This document shows, in pieces, positions 7,997 to 12,383 of a stretch of 12,383 nt of DNA. Within the stretch, counting starts at the first letter, position 1, and every line of letters begins with the position of its first letter. The position numbers were made by a program, and so were the translations under genes. This DNA comes from Bacillota bacterium (GTDB lineage Bacteria > Bacillota > Clostridia > Lachnospirales > Lachnospiraceae): NCBI GenBank assembly GCA_023428885.1, contig JAEYWQ010000339.1, forward strand, positions 1 to 12,383. Direction: 5' to 3'. The notes beneath the pieces were generated by a model. That model was not told where the DNA came from, searched no databases, and saw only the letters and a program-made list of their open reading frames with translations.

Positions 7997-9316
7997 ATGA
8001 AGTTAAATTACAAACGAACTTTCTTTATCGGCTTAGCATTTATGTCTATCAGTGCCTTTTGGCAACTATATGAGAACATCGTTCCCAATATATTAAAGTA
8101 CACATTTTCCTTCGGAGATACGGGAATCGGTGTAATCATGGCACTGGATAACGTAGTAGCATTATTTTTACTTCCGCTGTTTGGTATGTTATCGGATCGA
8201 ACCAATACCAAGCTAGGAAAACGAACCCCTTTTATACTATGTGGAACGGTAGTTTCCACCATTATGATGATACTTATGCCAGTTGCTAATCAGCAAAAGA
8301 GTTTGGTTCTCTTTGTTACTGCACTGGGTTTTGTCTTACTATCGATGGGAACCTACCGTTCTCCAGCAGTTTCACTGATGCCAGATTTAACGCCAAGGGT
8401 ATTACGCAGTCAAGCGAACGCAGTCATTAACCTAATGGGTGCAGCAGGCGGTGTTCTAACCTTGATTCTAATTAAGGTATTTGTTACAAAGAACCAGGAT
8501 GGAACAAGCAATTATATTCCGGTCTTTATCTCTGTAGCTGTTGTCATGATCTTAGCAGTTCTTATTTTATTGATTAAGATTCGAGAGAATAAATTAGCGA
8601 AAGAGGTTGAAGAACTTGAGGAAGGTTTTTCACAAGCTAATCCAGTTACAGAAGAAGTACAGGAGTTAGCTAATGAGGCGATCAAGGGTGAAAAACAAGC
8701 GATGGCTCCTGATGTAAAGAAGAGTTTTTTCCTGCTATTGGCTTCCATCTTCTTATGGTTTACAGCTTACAATGCAGTTACTTCCGCTTTTTCACGCTAT
8801 GTAGTTGAGGTATGGGATCTTGGTGACACCGGTTTTACTAACTTTTTAATGGTTGCAATGGCAGCAGCTATCTTAAGTTATATACCGATAGGTATGGTCT
8901 CAAGTAAAATCGGTCGTAGAAAAACAATCTTAATTGGTATTATTATAATTACAATTTCGTATGGCCTTGGATGCCTGTTTGTTCATTACTCACCATTCAT
9001 TTATCTTGTATTTATCCTAACTGGTTTTGGTTGGGCAGCGATTAATGTTAACTCTTATCCAATGGTTGTTGAGATGGGTAAAGGTAGTGATGTTGGTACA
9101 TATACAGGATATTACTATTCGGTTTCTATGACAGCTCAAGTATTGACACCAATATTATCTGGATTTTTATTAGAACATGTTTCTTATTATACCTTGTTCC
9201 CATATGCTGTGTTCTTCTCCATTGGTTCCTTCATAACGATGTTGATGGTAAAACATGGAGATGCCAAACCGCTAATGAAGAAAAACGCACTTGAAAACTT
9301 TGATGTGGAAGATTAA
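7997..9316 (+). CDS. MFS transporter, GPH/SLC45-like (sugar-type)
   Basis: This is a 439-residue permease with about 12 hydrophobic segments in two halves. The N-half loop motif A-like sequence is GMLSDRTNTKLGKRTP (63-78) and the C-half counterpart is GMVSSKIGRRKT (299-310). The N-terminus, with FWQLYENIVPNILKYTF and the following DTGIGVIMALDN, resembles GPH and SLC45 sugar/cation symporters. The central cytoplasmic loop (about 196-242) is long and strongly acidic, with EELEEG and later EE pairs. AAGGAGG at 7986-7992, four bases before ATG, is a near-ideal ribosome binding site. It is the last gene before the hairpin at 9341-9390. In this operon it may import a precursor sugar or export a product, but substrate and direction cannot be read from the sequence. 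Confidence 0.85.
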   Translation: MKLNYKRTFFIGLAFMSISAFWQLYENIVPNILKYTFSFGDTGIGVIMALDNVVALFLLPLFGMLSDRTNTKLGKRTPFILCGTVVSTIMMILMPVANQQKSLVLFVTALGFVLLSMGTYRSPAVSLMPDLTPRVLRSQANAVINLMGAAGGVLTLILIKVFVTKNQDGTSNYIPVFISVAVVMILAVLILLIKIRENKLAKEVEELEEGFSQANPVTEEVQELANEAIKGEKQAMAPDVKKSFFLLLASIFLWFTAYNAVTSAFSRYVVEVWDLGDTGFTNFLMVAMAAAILSYIPIGMVSSKIGRRKTILIGIIIITISYGLGCLFVHYSPFIYLVFILTGFGWAAINVNSYPMVVEMGKGSDVGTYTGYYYSVSMTAQVLTPILSGFLLEHVSYYTLFPYAVFFSIGSFITMLMVKHGDAKPLMKKNALENFDVED

Positions 9317-9340
9317 AATAGAGAAATCAATGATTACTTG

Positions 9341-9390
9341 AAGTAACCTATACCTGTTTTTTGAGATAATGAAACAGGCATAGGTTACTT
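9341..9390 (+). terminator. Long inverted repeat, likely terminator or processing hairpin
   Basis: The arms 9341-9360 and 9371-9390 pair over 20 positions with one A-C mismatch and one terminal G-U pair, around a 10-base loop. The hairpin begins 24 bases after the stop of the MFS gene, where an operon terminator is expected. It lacks a clear U-run after the 3' arm (the sequence continues GTTGCAG), so it is not a classical intrinsic terminator. It may terminate weakly, protect the mRNA 3' end, or be a cleavage site. It is nearly symmetric, so it could also act on the minus strand, though no minus-strand gene is seen nearby. Confidence 0.6.
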
Positions 9391-9481
9391 GTTGCAGTTG
9401 CATCCTATAGATGGACTGTACAATATCATACAGCATGTAGAATTTCGATACTTGATGGATGAACTGTTCGGGTAAGTCACA

Positions 9482-9487
9482 TATAAT
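9482..9487 (+). promoter_or_regulatory. Possible -10 box before the phosphodiesterase gene
   Basis: A perfect TATAAT lies 32 bases before the ATG at 9520, after the hairpin, so a new transcription unit is plausible here. No good -35 is found at 16-18 bases: the best nearby TTGATG (9452-9457) is 24 bases away. If real, the promoter may rely on an activator. The rest of the 203-base gap (9317-9519) holds the hairpin and no credible gene. Confidence 0.3.
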
Positions 9488-9519
9488 GTATGAAATAAGG
9501 TTAATAGGCAGGAACAAGA

Positions 9520-11373
9520 ATGAAGAGCAAAACTAGGAAAAAGAATAGACCGAATCATATAAAAACACTTTTTATGTATGAAGCATTATATAAGTCAGTA
9601 TTTTTGGTTATTTTATTTCCGTTTGCAAGTTATCTACTTTCGTTGGCCTTAAAAGCATCAAAATACAGTTACATTACCTTGCAAAATTTGTTTGCGTTTG
9701 CAACGTCACCGGTAACAATTTTAGTTATTTTACTTATCGTAATCATAGTTTCTTTACTGCTATATGTTGAGCTAATAGGACTTTATCAGTTTTTTCATTT
9801 CAATCATCAGATGGATAAAATGTATGTAAGCCCTATTTTATTTCCAAGTATCAAGCAGGCTATGATCTTACTAAGGAAGAAAGGAAATAAACTTCTTCCT
9901 TTATTCTGTATATTAACTTATCTCATCTACTCCTTTCCTCTTATCATTGGGATGATATCAAAACAGCGAATACCATCCTATATATTTGACAGTATTGCAA
10001 AGAAAACCTGGGTAATTCCCATCTTAATACTTGTTGCAAGTTTTAGCTTTTTTATTTATTATCGGGGCATGTTTGCAGTCTTGTATTGTTGTTTTCATGG
10101 AGTAAAGTTCTCTAATGGATATCAGATGAGCAAACAAACCATTCAAAAGAACCGTAAAGCAATCTTTTGCACATTTATTAGTCGTAATGTAGTGTTATGT
10201 TTCGTCTATGTTATCTTATATTATGCTATTGTTTTTATCTCTGGTATCGTAACTTTCTTTGTAGTGAAAGACACATTAGCAACTGCTGTGTTTTTGACTA
10301 CTTACGATCAGATTAATCGTTATTATAGCTTGGTTGCCGGAGTGTTAGGTGCATTAGTGAATTGTAAAATTACTTATGACTTATATATGAAGTATCGTAT
10401 ATCAACCTGTGATTTACCTAGCTATGTCAAAGCATATCAAGATAAGATATGGACTGAGATTGGCACACAGGAAACTCTGAGTTATCGCGAACGAATAAGA
10501 AATAGTAGACATACCCGAATTGTCTTCTACTTAGGAGTGGGATGCCTTCTTATCTTGGGCACTACATTTATTTATTATTTCACTAATGCTATGTTACGGC
10601 AAAAAGCACCTTTATTTGGTGCTTACATCACAGCGCATCGCGGCTATTCTTCCAGTGTACCAGAGAATACTCTTCCTGCGATTCAAGCTGCCATCGATGC
10701 AATGAGTGATTATGTGGAAATTGATGTACAAGAGACCAAAGACGGAGTGGTGGTCTTAATGCATGATTCCAATTTAAAAAGGACTACTGGTGTGAATCGA
10801 TCGATCTGGAATGTGACCTATGAGGAATTAAAGACTTATGATGCTGCTTATAAAGCAAGAGAAATATATAAAAATACCCCAATTCCTACCTTGGAAGAAG
10901 TGCTTATGATAGCTCAAAATCGTATTTTTCTTAATATTGAGGTTAAAATAACAAATCATGAGCAACAATTAGTGGAAGAGGTTGTTCGTTTGATTGAAGA
11001 GTATAATATGGAAGAACAGTGTATTATCAGTTCCACAAACTATGGTGCATTACGACGGGTAAAGCAAGCGAATGATTCCATTAAGACGGGATATATCATG
11101 TCTTTGGCATATGGATTCTTCTATAATCGAGAATATGCCGATTTCTTTAGTATCAAGTCGAGTTTTATCACTAAGGACATGATTCGCTTGGCTCATAGTT
11201 ATGGTAAAGAAATTCATGCTTGGACCGTGAACACCGTCTCGGAGATGCAGCGTATGAAGCAACTTGGCGTAGACAATATCATAACCGATTATCCAATCCG
11301 TGCACGAGAAATTCTATACGAAGATGGACTAACGACTTCATTTTTGGAATTCTTAAAAACCATGACCAAATAG
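9520..11373 (+). CDS. Membrane-anchored glycerophosphodiester phosphodiesterase
   Basis: This 617-residue fusion has two parts. Residues 1 to about 358 are a membrane domain with about seven or eight hydrophobic segments, as in the GPDPase membrane-domain family seen in Gram-positive bacteria. Residues about 366-600 are a GDPD TIM barrel with all expected motifs: HRG (373-375), ENT (382-384), the metal ligands Glu400 and Asp402 in VEIDVQ, HD (415-416), NIEVK (472-476) and HAWTVN (566-571). GDPD enzymes hydrolyse glycerophosphodiesters to an alcohol and glycerol-3-phosphate. The last hydrophobic segment (about 333-354) immediately precedes the barrel, which probably places the barrel outside the cell, where lipid head groups or glycerophosphate polymers could be substrates. 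The ribosome binding site (AGGCAGGA, 9505-9512) is moderate. The gene sits after the glycan operon but probably has its own promoter. Function is secure at family level; the natural substrate is unknown. Confidence 0.93.
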   Translation: MKSKTRKKNRPNHIKTLFMYEALYKSVFLVILFPFASYLLSLALKASKYSYITLQNLFAFATSPVTILVILLIVIIVSLLLYVELIGLYQFFHFNHQMDKMYVSPILFPSIKQAMILLRKKGNKLLPLFCILTYLIYSFPLIIGMISKQRIPSYIFDSIAKKTWVIPILILVASFSFFIYYRGMFAVLYCCFHGVKFSNGYQMSKQTIQKNRKAIFCTFISRNVVLCFVYVILYYAIVFISGIVTFFVVKDTLATAVFLTTYDQINRYYSLVAGVLGALVNCKITYDLYMKYRISTCDLPSYVKAYQDKIWTEIGTQETLSYRERIRNSRHTRIVFYLGVGCLLILGTTFIYYFTNAMLRQKAPLFGAYITAHRGYSSSVPENTLPAIQAAIDAMSDYVEIDVQETKDGVVVLMHDSNLKRTTGVNRSIWNVTYEELKTYDAAYKAREIYKNTPIPTLEEVLMIAQNRIFLNIEVKITNHEQQLVEEVVRLIEEYNMEEQCIISSTNYGALRRVKQANDSIKTGYIMSLAYGFFYNREYADFFSIKSSFITKDMIRLAHSYGKEIHAWTVNTVSEMQRMKQLGVDNIITDYPIRAREILYEDGLTTSFLEFLKTMTK

Positions 11374-11422
11374 CAATTTCAGGTAGTTATCAGCCAAGAT
11401 TTATCAAAGAGGAGGTGGAAGG

Positions 11423-11485
11423 TTGAAATTTGTAGTAGGAAGGGATATAATTACTATTCAGCCTTTCAAAAACCGAATCAGTTGA
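11423..11485 (+). CDS. Possible 20-codon leader ORF upstream of the CobW-family gene
   Basis: A TTG at 11423 lies seven bases after AGGAGG (11410-11415), one of the best Shine-Dalgarno sites in the window. It opens an ORF encoding MKFVVGRDIITIQPFKNRIS, ending in TGA (11483-11485). The same frame continues for 18 more sense codons after the TGA before TAA, so it might be a remnant of a longer gene. No family is recognised. It may be a leader peptide for the metallochaperone gene 97 bases downstream, a decayed gene start, or a chance ORF beside a strong SD-like purine run. Confidence 0.3.
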   Translation: MKFVVGRDIITIQPFKNRIS

Positions 11486-11509
11486 CAAGTGAACAGGAAG
11501 GTTGATAGT
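11482..11509 (+). promoter_or_regulatory. Possible promoter of the CobW-family gene
   Basis: A perfect TTGACA (11482-11487) is followed 16 bases later by GATAGT (11504-11509), a four-of-six match to the -10 consensus. Transcription from here would leave a leader of about 65-70 bases before the ATG at 11583. The -35 is convincing and the -10 is weak. I looked for a Zur-type palindrome around it and saw none. The 209-base gap (11374-11582) otherwise holds the candidate small ORF and no visible terminator for the upstream gene. Confidence 0.3.
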
Positions 11510-11582
11510 ACAAGCGAGTTTGACTTTATTATAGAAGTATAACAATCTAACCATATAGAAAAGAAGAAAAGAGGACAAGCAT

Positions 11583-12383
11583 ATGACAAAAATTGATATT
11601 ATTTCGGGTTTCTTAGGTGCAGGAAAAACAACATTGATAAAAAAACTGTTACGCGAAGGCTTTCAAAATGAAAAGTTGGTGTTAATTGAGAATGAATTCG
11701 GTGAGATTGGAATTGATGGTGGCTTCTTAAAGGAAGCAGGTGTTCAAATTACTGAGATGAACTCTGGTTGTATCTGTTGTTCCTTAGTCGGTGATTTTTC
11801 CAAAGCATTGAGCGAAGTACTAGAGCTTTACCATCCTGATCGAGTTATTATTGAGCCATCTGGTGTTGGTAAGCTATCTGATGTTATGAATGCAGTAAAG
11901 GACGTTTTAAATGATACTATTGTATTAAATAGCTATACCGCTGTTGTTGATGTTAAAAAATGCAAGATGTATATGAAGAACTTTGGAGAGTTTTTCAACA
12001 ATCAGATTGAAAATGCAAAAGCAATCATCTTAAGCCGTACCCAGGAAGTATCCCAAGATAAGTTAGAAGCTTCGGTTGCCTTGATTAGAGAGCATAATGA
12101 AAAAGCAACATTGGTGACAACAAACTGGGATGATATTGATGGTAGCCTAATCGTTAAGGCTATGGAGGAAGAAAATAGCTTCGTAAACGAATTACTTCGT
12201 GAAGTACAGAAACATGATCATCATGACCACGAATGTGGCTGTGACCACGACCATGACCATGACTTCGAATGTGGCTGCGGACAGGAGCACGACCATGACC
12301 ACGAATGTGGCTGCGGACATGAGCATGACCATGACTCCGAATGTGGCTGCGGACATGAGCATGACCATGACTCCGAATGTGGC
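11583..12383 (+). CDS. COG0523/CobW-family GTPase metallochaperone, 3'-truncated
   Basis: The reading frame is open from ATG 11583 to the window end (267 codons, no stop), so the C-terminus is missing. GAGGA (11571-11575) is seven bases upstream of the ATG. The G domain has Walker A GFLGAGKTT (9-17), ENEFGEIGID (36-45), the family hallmark CxCC metal site NSGCICCSL (60-68; Cys63, Cys65, Cys66), and EPSG (91-94) at the Walker B/G3 position. The usual NKxD G4 motif is replaced by LSRTQ (150-154). From residue 211 a His/Asp/Cys-rich tail begins, built of 12-residue repeats of the type ECGCGHEHDHDS. COG0523 proteins are P-loop GTPases that deliver metals such as zinc or cobalt; His-rich stretches are common in them and bind metal. 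No metal-pathway neighbour is seen in the window, so the target metal is unknown. Zinc is a reasonable guess but unproven. Confidence 0.92.
   Translation, partial: MTKIDIISGFLGAGKTTLIKKLLREGFQNEKLVLIENEFGEIGIDGGFLKEAGVQITEMNSGCICCSLVGDFSKALSEVLELYHPDRVIIEPSGVGKLSDVMNAVKDVLNDTIVLNSYTAVVDVKKCKMYMKNFGEFFNNQIENAKAIILSRTQEVSQDKLEASVALIREHNEKATLVTTNWDDIDGSLIVKAMEEENSFVNELLREVQKHDHHDHECGCDHDHDHDFECGCGQEHDHDHECGCGHEHDHDSECGCGHEHDHDSECG
12231..12383 (+). repeat. 36-base in-frame tandem repeat encoding a His/Cys-rich tail
   Basis: Repeat units begin at 12231, 12267, 12303, 12339 and 12375, each starting GAATGTGGC, giving an exact 36-base period with the fifth unit cut by the window end. Units 3 and 4 are identical base for base; unit 2 differs at a few positions and unit 1 at more. 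Each unit encodes 12 residues: Glu-Cys-Gly-Cys, then alternating His/Asp/Glu. The gradient toward identity at the 3' end indicates recent duplication, probably by slippage or unequal recombination. The repeat count in the full gene is unknown. Confidence 0.95.

Noticed and set aside
9452..9487. TTGATG paired with TATAAT as a full promoter for the phosphodiesterase gene
   Set aside because: The 24-base spacing is too long; only the -10 box was kept as a low-confidence feature.
9272..9517. Minus-strand 81-codon frame across the intergenic hairpin
   Set aside because: It reads through both arms of the inverted repeat and the end of the MFS gene, with no recognisable domain. A chance open frame is more likely.
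11220..11426. 68-codon plus-strand frame over the end of the phosphodiesterase gene
   Set aside because: It overlaps the conserved GDPD C-terminal motifs in another frame, and its sequence shows no domain.
11520..11543. TTGACT and TATAAC as an alternative promoter for the CobW-family gene
   Set aside because: The spacing is only 12 bases, too short for a sigma-A promoter.
12231..12383. 36-base periodic repeats resembling CRISPR repeat spacing
   Set aside because: The units are directly abutting with no spacers, are in frame with a CobW-family gene and encode a regular His/Cys-rich tail. This is a coding tandem repeat.

Overview
The window is AT-rich, and every convincing gene lies on the + strand. 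Strong AGGAGG-type ribosome binding sites, the AT-rich codon choice and the gene families point to a low-GC Firmicute, most plausibly a clostridium of the Lachnospiraceae type. That assignment is inference from style and not a database match. No rRNA, tRNA, insertion sequence, CRISPR array or phage gene was seen.

Region 1 (1-9316) looks like one long operon, with gaps of 14 to 87 bases and no convincing internal terminator. It starts with a CbxX/CfqX (SpoVK-like) AAA+ ATPase that has a long N-terminal extension and may be cut by the window edge. Next come a large GT-C-like membrane protein (702 aa), UDP-galactopyranose mutase (glf), a soluble family 2 glycosyltransferase of the polyprenyl-phosphate sugar synthase type, a second large membrane protein of the DUF2298/'YYY' family (851 aa), and an MFS transporter resembling GPH/SLC45 sugar transporters. 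Together these suggest assembly of a surface glycan. Glf would supply UDP-galactofuranose, the GT2 would make a lipid-phosphate-linked sugar, and the two polytopic proteins would use lipid-linked sugars on the outer face of the membrane. The set is not one I recognise as a described pathway.

Region 2 (9317-9519) is noncoding. It holds a long near-perfect hairpin (9341-9390) that probably ends or processes the operon transcript, and a perfect TATAAT box (9482-9487) before the next gene.

Region 3 (9520-11373) encodes a membrane-anchored glycerophosphodiester phosphodiesterase, with about 360 residues of membrane domain followed by a complete GDPD catalytic domain.

Region 4 (11374-12383) has a 209-base leader containing a possible 20-codon ORF with an excellent Shine-Dalgarno. 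It is followed by a COG0523/CobW-family GTPase metallochaperone that runs off the window. The tail of this protein is a growing 36-base tandem repeat encoding a His/Cys/Asp-rich metal-binding sequence.

The points most worth a second look are the paired GT-C-like proteins around glf and GT2, the repeat tail and altered G4 motif of the CobW protein, the small ORFs in the leaders, and the AAA+ ATPase leading a glycan operon.
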